A stretch of 64,000 nt of DNA from Pseudisothecium myosuroides (lineage: Eukaryota; Streptophyta; Bryopsida; Hypnales; Lembophyllaceae). Made by a program: the position numbers and the translations under genes. Below, piece by piece: positions 38,373 to 50,300 of this stretch; position 1 is the first letter of the stretch; every line of letters starts with the position of its first letter. The notes beneath the pieces were generated by a model that saw nothing but the letters and a program-made list of their open reading frames with translations, had not been told where the DNA came from and made no database searches. The stretch spans positions 17,794,001 to 17,858,000 of the forward strand of contig OX637295.1 in assembly GCA_951799445.1 (NCBI GenBank), written 5' to 3'.

Positions 38373-39484
38373 GACTTTCAAGGCTCAATTCTTCACTGTA
38401 AATTTTTTTAAGCTAAGAAGATTCAAAGCCTTAAAAACTAAATAGACAAGGTGCAAAAAAATGACTTTCTTTACTTCAAACACAAATATCTTGCGATCTA
38501 TGGGGTCAAAGTTTTTGAAATTTCTTCCACACATTCTTATACTAGTCTAGTACAAGATCCTAACTAAAGTTAGATATGCGAAAAAAATTCTCAAGTTTTT
38601 TGCACTTTGTAATAGAAATGGCAATTTTGAGTGGAATTTGATGAAAAAAAGGCCTTGGGACTAGGGATTAAGAATTAACTAACTTAGAGTGTCTCGCCTC
38701 AATGGCCTCAAAAGTAGCTAGGATACCACACAATTATGATACTTATTAAACCAAAAGGCTACACCATTAGTAAATATAGAATCCGCCTAGCATACTATAT
38801 GATACATGTTTTCAAGTTCTTCTATTTTGCCAAGTAGTATAGTGTAAAAAGGAGATGAAGTTTAGTTGAACGTATCTTTCAGTATTGGTTGGGTGGTGAG
38901 TTATACTCACATCATCAACATATTTGTCTTCATAAATTCCAATATGAACCCCAATGATTCTATGAACCGTTCATCATAAGTAATACGGAGTACAATTCTA
39001 AAGTAACTACACCTAATTTTGACTGCTTTCTAAAACCAATCAATTTAGATTCTTGCCTAAAATGTACTCCCACTATTCATGAGAGTCTATGGTCAATTTT
39101 AGAAATATCTATTTTTAACACTTTGAAAATTCATAGTTTATTCATAATGTGTCCAAAAAATGCATTCTAAGAGAATCTAGAATCCCCTTTTGACTTCCAA
39201 CAAGACCCAACAAATTTTTTTCAATATAATAATGGGAACCACATATGTTGAATTGCTTATTTGTGCAATTTTAGGTGTAGCTACCTTAATTATCCCATTG
39301 GAAGTCTTTGCCAACAAGCAAAGAACCAAACCATGATGCGCTTAGTTAAATGATGTATTGATTGTTCCACAATACATCAAATAGCATTAAATTTTCAGAT
39401 GCAAAGTGTAGAACATGAAACAAGGACAAAGATTTCCAAGATGAGGGGAATGACCACATAATAAATACAAAGAGAAGTATAAAC
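37800..39484. other. Intergenic region
   Basis: To 38372 this is duplicated flank. The remainder is AT-rich without a gene. The interval 38460-38640 resembles 240-430 (shared AATATCTTGCGATCTA-like phrase and GAAATGGCAATTTT), pointing to another old dispersed repeat. The end is 3' UTR of the trihelix chimera. Confidence 0.5.
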
Positions 39485-42400
39485 TTATTTAGAAACGGTG
39501 AGCTTCAAGTTGTCAATAAGGGGGTCCATGTGTGCATCCATCTTATCTAACAGTGAACAACTAGGTTTAGCCATTTCAAGCCCAATATTTTCATTACTAG
39601 CCTGCACAATTTTTGTTAACGAACCAAATATACTGTCGCCATTCTCCAGCTCTCTGTCTTCTTCGTAAGGGACTAAAGAGCCTTCAGCATGGTCAGGCTT
39701 ACTAACATCAGGGTCACTCCTCGTACTTGCCGTCTTGTTATTGTTGTTGTTGCTGCTGCAGTTGTTGTGTCTAACAGCGGAGCCAATGCTGTTGAGCAAC
39801 CATTGATCCAAGAGTCCATGATGCTTGCAGTTACGACGCTCCTCTCCTGAAGCGTCCATGACGTGCAGGTCTTTCTTGTATTGTCGAACCAGAGTGTTAA
39901 ATTTTCGCTTGCAAGCAATAGGCGACCTTGAGAATCCTGGATAGAGTGATGACATACGAGACCGCAACTTTGACCACATATTGCCTCCTGCAGCAGAATA
40001 ACACCCATGTACCATAACAACATTAGAGAGAAGTGCCAGAGATTCGTTATTTCAAAAGATATTCTCATTTGAATCTGATGTTATCGTCACGTTATTGAGC
40101 AACTTGCAAAGGATATCTTATGAAGCAAGAATATAGGCTCTAGGGAGGAATATAGGGCCTCTAGACCTCCTCTATTGCTCGCTTCTAAACCAATCAATCT
40201 TTTTCAAAATCTCAGATTCAAGTAGTTTGCAAGTAAATAGGAAAATCATAACCCTCTCGTGCCACTTTTATCACTATATAAGACAGTGCAGTAGGAAAAG
40301 CAGAGGGTCTAGTGTCATAACCCTTGTCTTTCTCGCACTCCAAAGAGCCAAGATTTGAAGATCCTGAAATAGTCTAGAGGCGAGGGTTTTGTCTGACAAC
40401 CGTCTCAAGCGTTCCAGTCCCAGCCCTTGACTGGTTATCTACTACATATCCCTCCAGTGACTACGGTGGCGAAGGGGCAGAAGATGGCCTTCAAGATTGC
40501 TAGGGTGGAACAGGCATTAAAGATTTGCAAAGGATCTGAAACACGTACCTTGCTTTTTCCAGTTCTTCACGAATTCAGAATCCATCTCTCTACGTAATGC
40601 AATTAACGTTTCCACTTCACTGTCAGCCCAATTCTTCTTGCTTTCCTCCCCTTCTTCATCATCTTCTTCCCCAAAAAACTTGTCGGCGGCATCCTCCATG
40701 TATTCCGAGTGATTGCCGAGTGACTCAGACTCATGTAGACTTGCAGTGACGTGTTTCATTACCGTTCCATTCGTGTGCCACCAGCGATCCAGGAGATCGT
40801 AAAACTTGTAAGAGTGATGATCTCGTCCAAACTCTTTCAGATCAAGTACGTCTTTCTTGTGTTGCTTAATCAATGCGTTGAATTTTCGTTGGCAAGCTAG
40901 ACTTGACCGTGTGAAGCCAGGAATCAATGACATCATGCGAATCTGCAACTTTGACCACATGTCCTCACCTGCAATGAAATGTCCATCAACTGATCATGAT
41001 GCTTGCATTGCCAAAAATTAGATCTTGCAAGAAATGCTTGCCGGCCTAGCCCACAAATTTCTTCACGAAAATGTACATCAAGATCACAAAAAGCAGCAAA
41101 TTGTCACAGGATAACATAACATTCTCGAGAAGATACCTGAACATCCTTGGGAACGGAATCTAGATTTACAATCTTGAGCTTATCTCTATGGGAAGAAAGA
41201 CAAGCACTGACCTACTGACTGAGCACTATGCATGCTATCAACAGTGAGTGTCCAGGTTTGGAGTCATCTATTATAAATGAATCTATTATTATTTTAAGAA
41301 TATGGAGTTTCTCATCATTGCTTAAGAATGTTATGCAAATTAAGGGAAAGCATAAAGAGGAAACAGATATGAAAGCTGTTCTATCAAAAAAAGGACACTC
41401 ACATTCTTTCCGCCAGACGCCAGACACCAAAAGCAATCACTCTTGATAACGCACCTGGTTTGTAAGCATTCTCCACAAATTCAAGCTCCATCTCCCAGCG
41501 CAGTGAAACCATAGTCTCCACCTCACTATCCAACCAATTCTTTTTGGCTTCTTCTCCTTCTTCATCTTCTTTAACCCTTACACTATGCTCTGTGTTTCCA
41601 CTAAGATGTGCAGCATCACCATCAAAGCGATTCATGTTGTTTGACTTTGTACTGGCAAATTTCATGATTGTCCCATTGGTGTGCCACCACCGATCCAGGC
41701 TGTCAAAGAACTTACGTGCATGACGATCCCAAGTGTGATGTTTCCCTTCTTTTACTTCAAGTATATCTTTCTTGTGTTGCTTGATCAACGAATTAAATTT
41801 CCGTTGGCAAGCTAGACCAGACCGCGAAAATCCTGGAATGGCTGATGACATTCGGGCTTGCAGCTGTGCCCACATATCAACCCCTGCAACGCATGCACAA
41901 CCATTAGCAAACTAAGAAAACTAATTTTGAATGACAATTCTTCATACGCACAACTCGTTCAGCTTCATGTCTCTTCAGACATCAATTCGGAAATTAGCGA
42001 AAGTAACGTCTCAAAACATTGTCACTAGAGGAGACATGTGCTTGATATGATACCTCGCCCATTCATTATATGAACAGTATTACTATTCCTCTCAACCACT
42101 GTTCTACTCGAAAGTTGACACCATTCTCCAAACAATCATTCAATGCTTACATGACACAGATTTGAAAGTTTGTCTTACGTACAACTTAGGCGATTGTTCA
42201 TACTAACATGTTCTAAAGACGAGAACTGCTCTCCTATTTCTGTTTAATGAGTTTTTTCTAGAGTAAAGGAAACCTATCCTTCCACAGACACGGAAGTACA
42301 CACCTTGTTTATATGCATTTTTCAGAAAGTCGGGTTCCATCTCCCAACGGAGTGAAATCAAAGTCTCGACTTCACTGTCCATCCAATTCTTCTTGCCTTC

Positions 42401-45400
42401 CTCCCCTTCCTCCTCTTCCTTGGCGACCATGAACTTCCTTGGTCTTCCCACCTTCTTCTTTGAATTTGAAGGCGAAGCACTTATCAATCGCAGTCCATCC
42501 TCATCCTGCCATCAAAACATACATGCTCTGGTGAAACTGCTCTTTGTATGAACCTCGTATTCCACTCTTCTACGAAAATTAGTGCCATCCACCATTCATT
42601 CAGAGATCATATTAAACCCAAAGGACCAAGAAAAATTCAAAGTATAAAGTGGCAAGTTGGTTTGCTCAGATTGTGAAGAGTATGATTCAGATGGAGAACA
42701 TTGCATGCAGGTATGGTCAAAGGATTAATTGAAATAGAACAAAAAAATGTCCCCAAATGACCTTCTCAAAACTGCTAAAAACGAACATGGTCCTTTAGGG
42801 GTTAAGATAGAAGGAACGACACTGACCTTGCCTTCTGATGCTTCACAACCAGCACCCAAATTCTCCGCCGAAACAGCAGAACACTCTGCATCCATATCTC
42901 TGTCGTGCATGGCCTGTTGTCTCATTTGCACAGAGGCCGTACTGTCTGGAAGCTCCGTTGTAATCTTTTCTGCAGGTTCAAGTTCTTTCTGTGGGATGCA
43001 TGTGAGAATTCATGAATTCACAGTACTTCACAGAAAACCCAAAATTCACAGTACTTTACAGAAAATTTCATAAAACATGTGATACAAGTACAGAAGGCTC
43101 CTGCCACTGACTGAATTGAGACTCTGTGTCGTCAAGGAGGATGAATTTAGAGAATAAGGAAAAATATTCAAAATTTTGTGCACTCCACATGACATTGTTG
43201 AAAATGAAACAAGAGTTCATCCAACCCCAAGACTACAGACCTAAAAGTATCCTGAACTCATAACCAAGCAAACTTGTTGTTGGGCCAATGGCTTTTGACC
43301 ATTCCTTTTGTTCTTGGCTTAAGAAAATCCCAAGAATAACAGAGGAATTCCCAAGAACATAGGGACCTTGTAACACTGGTCAAGAATGATATGCAAAGTT
43401 TGCGCTCTTGGACATTTACCTTCCAACGCGAGATTTCGTCAAAATTCGATGGCTTTGGTAACAAAGGTCTTGCCTGAAAGAAGTTGACAATTCGTGATGA
43501 CCATCAAAATCAAATACTGAAAAATTCTACCTATTTATTCAGTAAAGGAGGTATTATTACAGTCAAACTAGGTGTTTTATTCCAATTTAGAGTACACATT
43601 GCTCAAATCATTGAGCTGTGATGAATTCGAAAACATAAAATTAAGCTCCGCAAAGAGCAACACTAACCATTGACGGCAGTGACCGCTTGGACAGCCGCTT
43701 CAAACTACGCACAGTACTCTGCACGCAGACCCCCACCAAGAAATAAGGAACCGAGGCTTTCCTTGCAGCTTGAGAACTCTTGATAAAAGAGTTTATTACT
43801 CGGAAAATTCAGAACTTACGTCAAATCCCACAGAAAAGCAAACTCACTTCATCTAACAGCAAAATGCTGGTGTTCATTAACCGCTCTTTTGTCCAATTTA
43901 TTTAATTCTGACCATTACATGCAATGTTCTTTATTGCTTCTGATGACAAAATTTGTCCGCATCTGAATTTTGTTTTTCACAATAAGATCAATCAAATTGG
44001 TCATTTTAGAACCATGAATACTTGATCTTTTGGGGATTAAAACAATAAAATTTGGTGTACCTTCAGACCCAAAATCTCTTGCTCTGAGTTGGCAAGGTTG
44101 AAAAGCATCACGCCCTCCCTCTTCCTTGCAGTCAGTAGCTGCAAATTTGTGCATAAGAAAGTTTCAAGAAACCAGAGAACTGCTATGCCGAAACTGGCGA
44201 AAATAAAAGTGGAGAATGTAAATGAAAAGACGAACCTGCTCTTGCAGCTGAACCTCTGATGACTGAAGCTTCTGAATCGCCTGTACAACCACTGTAGGAT
44301 CTGAAGACGGAATTGTTAACATTCGGGAACAAGTTGCAGCATCAACAAGAGCACTCTAGATCACAAATGTCGATCAACACCGTTCCAAAGCTCAGGTTCC
44401 ATTCCAAAACATTTTCACTATACCCTCGGCAATAATATCTTAGCGGAGCAACTTCAAGGTCCTAGCTCCTCAAGACGAGCACATGGTGGTTGTCACAAAT
44501 CAGTCAGAATTCTTAAAGATGGCGAACTACCCTATCCTTGAAAAACGTAAAATCAAGCCCACAATGTGCATACCTGGATCAATACCAGGGGGGAGAATGG
44601 AGTGAGTGATGAATGCGTGTTTCCACCTTCCGAGTTCCTCATTTGCATGAATGAGGGATTTCTGTGACGAGAGATTGAACGTGAATCAGAGCTAAATAGC
44701 AAATCGAATGGAAAAAAATATGGACAATCATGAGCAAAGTACAAACATTGCACAAAATTCATATTGATGAACAGCAACTAAGAAAGATCAATGCTTAATA
44801 GCTATTTAGATTTTGAGAAACTCACAGAATAAGCAGCAAAACAATGACAACTCAGAAAAAAATTGGTACCTTCAAAGCAGCAATAGTGATGTCACGTTCT
44901 TCCGAGCTGCAAATCCAACAAGTAGTACGGTGGATTCATTTCGTCCAAACAAGAACAAGATCCAACTTTAGCCTTATGTTTACTGTATATGCAGGGGTCA
45001 GAAGTACAATCCTGCAGGAGTACCTGCACTGCGGATTCATTGTTATGGTGGTGCCGTGCGCACTGTCGAGACCGACACTGGCCTTTATCTGGAACAAAGT
45101 ACAAGAAAATAAACATTAATGAGAGGCCGAGGAATATGACCTGTCAGTCCAGCTTCCAGCTCCAAGAATACTTGAAATTTTACGGATCAGAGGACTCAAC
45201 TCTTTTGCAAAATCAGAAGCACCCGAAAACAATATCGTTGGTTGGCGAACTACAGTTGCAGGAATTGAAGCATTCTATCAGTGAGTCATTTAAACCGGAC
45301 TCTTTTTCAAGATACCATTACCTTTTTGGTGGGACTGGAATCCTCTTCCGCGTCATCCATGTCCGAGATATCCCTCTTGACACCTGTCAAAAACAACATA

Positions 45401-46941
45401 AACATAAACTCTTGATCCCTTTAACACTGATGTCGTCAGTATTAGTCCCCACTGTATCCCATTGTCAAGACACTTAAGTTTCAATCATCCTACACAAAAA
45501 TCCGTCATCTGGATTTTCTTTTCCTATGAAAAGAAATATCTAAGGCAGAATTATAGTGAAACTTATGAACCAATTTCACCTGCTCTATATGTGTGCACAA
45601 AGGGTGTCATTGAGTGCATATAGAAAAACACTCCACAATTCTCATTACAAAAACTGAAAACCTCCCCTCTCTCTTTAAGAGCTTTGCAGAGCAAAGTCAA
45701 CACTATTGCCAATTCTAGTTTCTATAGCTTAACTCTACATCAAATGCATTGGTAAGGAAAAAGGAAGATGGGCTAAATTGCAGAGATATTTTATGCGCGC
45801 TGAGAATACCTACCTGCCAAGCTCTTTTCCATAGCTGTAATATCGTGACAGCCATATGATTCCTGCACGGTACAGACATTCTCTCAAAACAGTGGAATGA
45901 AAAAGATTAAAGTCAGCTGAGATACATACTCTGCATTGCGCCGTGTTCTTGCAGAACGAGAAAGATCAGAAAAACTTGTTACCGTTGATGTTGCAACAAA
46001 ATTACAGGGTGTTATCACAGTAATCGTCTTGAAACTTGGAATTTCCATGAAATCAATCAAAAAGATAATGCATTCTAGGGCTTAGACCAGGAGGAGGACC
46101 AGGTGACCCCACGGGGAAGCAATGCATGTTCACCGAACCTGGTGAACACAATGTGACCTCAATCACATTCTACAAGCTCCGCCATTTGCTTGAACACAAA
46201 TTTCAATCAAAACTTTTTCTTAACCTACACTAAATCCATGAGGTCCTCCTCCAGGTGTAAACCCCTAAACCACATTGCATTCAACAAGCTCTTTCGTTTC
46301 CTCGGACACACACTTCAATCAAAACTCTGCATTATTCCAATAAGCATAACACCTAATTAGTGTTTCCAATCGCACGTTAACCAATTACAATTGCACATTT
46401 TATACCACCTTGATGTTGTGTGATCAACCAATTGACACTTAAGAAAGAGAAAAAACAAAAAAACAATCTCAATAACCTAAAAGTCAAGAACAAACATTCC
46501 ACGATCAAAATTTCGAAATCAGACTCTCTTCCAAATTTCAACTCATTGAGATCCATCAACATTCTTGATCTTCACCGCAATAACTGCCCGCATTGCAAAT
46601 CTCTCTCTCTCTACTCAATCGACATCATCGAAGACAGATCCTCAATACTCAACATCGCGTAATGCAACCAAAAATCATCCGATCGAATGCCACTACAAAT
46701 TATAAAGATATCAAACAGTAAAGCTTAAACTAAAACGCTCGGATTGCCGATCAATGCTGACGTTCCTCTCCTTCTCGCAACCCTAGACTGAATACGAAAT
46801 AACGAAGAGCGAGATTGATCTGCAAAGAAAGCAAAAGTCTAAAACAAAATGGGGCAAGCAATGCTTTGCATTTTTGGCAACGAAAGTTCAAAATGGTGGC
46901 TTACGAACCGCAACGACAAAGGGCTGATCCGGCGACGTCAT
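39485..46941 (-). CDS. FIP37-derived N-terminus fused to three trihelix domains
   Basis: Exons: 46941-46909 (tentative), 45862-45814, 45383-45322, 45088-45024, 44906-44870, 44661-44574, 44300-44236, 44138-44061, 43718-43668, 43473-43420, 42988-42827, 42505-42304, 41883-41455, 40968-40549, 39987-39485; about 765 aa. Exons 2-11 copy FIP37 exons 2-11 in size and phase (for example LLTARKREGVMLFNLANSEQE), but the two key FIP37 blocks are eroded (ARPLLPKPSNFDEISRWK; MRQQAMHDRDMDAECSAV). From exon 12 the protein changes to an AT-hook-like GRPRKF, an acidic stretch, and three trihelix (GT-type MYB-like) domains starting near 288, 434 and 575 (NWMDSEVETLISLRWEME, then MWAQLQARM, then CQRKFNSLIKQHKKD). 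It should be a nuclear DNA-binding coiled-coil protein; role in m6A is speculative. Exon 1 (MTSPDQPFVVA) rests on likeness to MASP of its paralogues and a weak donor; otherwise Met in exon 2 (45832) could start a 744-aa form. Confidence 0.82.
42611..42807. repeat. Possible short TIR element in chimera intron
   Basis: The intron between exons 11 and 12 has TTAAACCCAAAGGACC near 42612 and the reverse-orientation GGTCCTTTAGGGGTTAA at 42790-42806, matching the TIRs of the 59.6-kb element. About 195 bp; could be an internally deleted copy. The left end is degenerate. Confidence 0.4.
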
Positions 46942-47326
46942 GGTTACGAACACAGCCACGATTGTTTGGTGTCGGTGAGCTAACATCAGATTTGCTGCTG
47001 CAAGGGGGCGCTGAAACTCTTGCCCCCCACCTCGTGAACCGCAGCTGCGTCTAGTCGCGTTTGCGGCCGTCTAGCTGCGTCGAAGGCGCAGTGCGTCAAC
47101 TGCAGAGAGAGACTTAGTACACTGCCAGTTTGATCAAATGCCCACGTCAGATTATAACTGGTTACAGACAATCACAGGATGACATGTGTTACTTTTGGGG
47201 GATAACAATCAATTAATTTAATCCGAATCCGAAACAGGAGGAGGCGGTGCCTGGGGAGCAATGCAACCTGGTTCTGCAAATTTTGAAGCAAGTGCACTGC
47301 AGTAGAAATCCTTCAATTGCTCGGCT
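46942..47326. promoter_or_regulatory. Putative bidirectional promoter between the two FIP37 chimeras
   Basis: About 385 bp separate the tentative start of the trihelix chimera (-) from the start of the B3 chimera (+). The interval is GC-richer than neighbouring intergenic DNA, with CpG-containing tracts around 47040-47100 (TTTGCGGCCGTCTAGCTGCG). No TATA box was assigned with confidence. If exon 1 of the minus-strand gene is wrong, the gap becomes about 1.46 kb. Confidence 0.4.
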
Positions 47327-50300
47327 ATGGCGTCGCCCAACAAGACTGCCGCTGCTTTTGCTGACGACGTAAGTGCACAGTTGTATCTCTTTCTAACCTT
47401 TATCGTGGGATCGGGTTTTGCGCTGTTGGGCGCAATCGCAATGCTTGAAATGGACTCCAATTGTTATGAATCCGACTCTCTTCTTTTGTTAGGGTTTTCC
47501 CTGGGCATTTGGAAATTGGACTTGAATTTCATTTTCGGGAAGAGTCGCCGTTTTTCAAATTTTAAACGGTTTTATGAACAGGAAGAGTGAAATTGCTACT
47601 GCATTTTGAAACAGTGATGGTATACCAGCAAGATCGGGTTTAAGCTTCCATGGTGAGAGAGTAGTTTAGGACTTTTGAGTTGCAATTAGGTCTTCAAATT
47701 ACTCTGTTCCAGATTGTTTTTAAGCTAAATTACATGAGGATTTTTTTTTCTGATTGATCTGGTGACATTTTAGTGTGTGAATTGATGTTTTTGTTGTTTT
47801 GTAGGCGATGTTGGGATTTGATGGGGAAGCAGATGGCGAGACTGCTCTGACAGGTGAACCATGGTGCTTTGTGATTGTAATAATTTGGCTTCGTGTTATT
47901 CAAATTATCATGAAACACCAGATTGTTGGTGCACGTGCATTGTTGTATTGCATAATTTGGTTTCGTATTCTTACATTTGGTTATTGGTGTCTCTTTATCC
48001 GACGTTGGTTGCTCTAATGACACCAGTAGAGAACAGCGCCCGAATCAGCATGTTTTGTGGCTTTGGACGGCTTGATTCGGACACTGTTTTCTATTAGTAT
48101 GAGAACGAGAGCATGTTTCGGACATTGTTTTCTATTAGTGTGAGAACGAGAGCATGTTTTTTGAGTTGACTCTCTTGTGTTGCAGGGGTGAAGCGAGAAT
48201 TTGCAAACCTTGATGAGGATGACGAGGAACTACATCTTGCGAAGAAGGTTGATCACGATGATTTTAGATGATTTTCAGAACACATATTTGTAACTTGAGC
48301 TGCATTGGATTTTCGCTGCTTATCCAAAATTCAACAACCGTAGTAGTTAGTGATCATTTTGCATTCCATCTAGAACAGGATTTCCAGTAAAATTAGGTTG
48401 TTGCATGTTTCACGGGGAGACTTTCGTATGATCACTATGAACCATGGCGAAGATCTCTTTATGATGATGTCTAAAGTTCCCTGAAGCAGTCTAATTTTAA
48501 TGAAGGCATTGTTCTAGTGTATATGCAACTGAGCTTGCGAAGCATTCAATTTGGATATGCGTGACATTGTCCTTGGTTGCTAACAGATATGTGCATCTCG
48601 TGAACTCTCCAGTGACCATGCTACCAACACCATCCTTAACCTACGGTCCAGGTATACGCTATCTCCATCCTTCCAGTTGGTACGATACTGCATTCCGAAC
48701 TCTGAAACTCCACTGTTTTGTTCTCCTTCTGACCGTTGGTGGAAAAACGAAATTCAATGAGGTTTTACAGTCTTTCTTATGATGAAGTGTCTGTTGTGAA
48801 GTAGAGAGCAAAGTCATGGCTAACCAAGTCTAATTTGATTATTTCAGCTTGAAAGATCGTGACCACACTATATCTGCTTTGAAGGTACTAATCCACATTC
48901 ACTTGTCCGTCCAAGTCTCATGGTTCCCAGTGAGAGTTTGTGAGTGTGAAATCTTAGAAGTGGATGTGCATTCATTGTAAACTTGGATTTGAAATACCTA
49001 TACAGGCGTCTCTTGATGCTACAAAGGGAGAGCTAGAGAAGTGGACGAGCGGTTTCTCGAATGACTCCCTTCGTCATCCTGGAGCCTCTCCTGGTATTGT
49101 TCCACTCAATTGACGTTGAAGTCTTCCAAGCAGAATCACTGTATTCATCTGGACTCTTGGGGTAGAGGGTAGTGTCAACCACTCTTCACCTGTGTTGTGT
49201 CATTGATAATCCAGTTTTCTTTGGACTTCTATAATTCTCTCGCGTTTCGTTGGCAAAGTTGGGGTGCAGAGAAGCGTTATTTGGTGGTATACATTTTTTA
49301 TTTACATTTTATCTTTCGTTTGTACTTTTTATTGCGGTAGGAGACTAGTCTGTACTACAGAGGATCTCGAGCAGGAAACCCGGTGTACTTTTGGGTTTCT
49401 TCCTCCAGACCCGACACCTTGAAGACCCTGCAAATGAAGTTCTCTGATACTGGCTGTTAGGTGCTCTGCAATGACTCTCATAATTCACAAACCCTTTGCA
49501 GTGGAGAAAGTAGAGCGAGTACGGTTTGTGAGAAGGCAGGAACTTCCTCTAGGTTCTGCAGGCTGTCCTGCGTGGAATCTAATTAAAAGGATACAAAAAG
49601 AGGTTTCCTAGAGGTTGATCATTGATCCTTGATTTTTATAAATACACTGGGTTCCTCTATACTTCAGGTTGGACTTTGTCGCCTTCCATAGCCTATAGAA
49701 TGCCGGTCTGTAAGGAGGATCCTCTACACCACTCCTGTCCCCTGGTAGGAAAGGATGCCCGTTTCAAATGCTGAAGACATGAATTTATTGTCACTCTACT
49801 CAGTCTCATTATTTGATTGATTGCTTTGTATTCAGATCCTGCAGTGGCTGTGCAGGCACTGCAAGAGCTTCGGGCCTCAGAGAGTCAATTGAAAGAGCAG
49901 GTCAGGTTACAATCTTGTGTGCGCCTCACTGAACCGTCCCTTTATTGTTTTTCGCTTTTTTTTTTTATTACCATTTTGTTTGTAATGTTTGTCAAGGATA
50001 TCTCGTGCTCTGTTATGCAATCTCTGTTGGTTGCCAAAGATTTTTACATTCGAAACGCTTGTGTAGCTTTTGACTGCAAAACGAAGGGAAGGCCATCTAT
50101 TCATGACACTTGCCACTACAGAGCAAGAAGTTGTGGATTTGAAGGTAAAATTTTTAGACATTTCACTTTCCCTGTTGTTGGATCCTCATACTTATATTGA
50201 ATTGAAAGCTATTGTTTTCAATATTTAACGTTCCCCGACTTGAAATTTTCTTCTGTACTGTCATTTAATTACTTTAAATTTCCCCTTAATTATCATCCTC

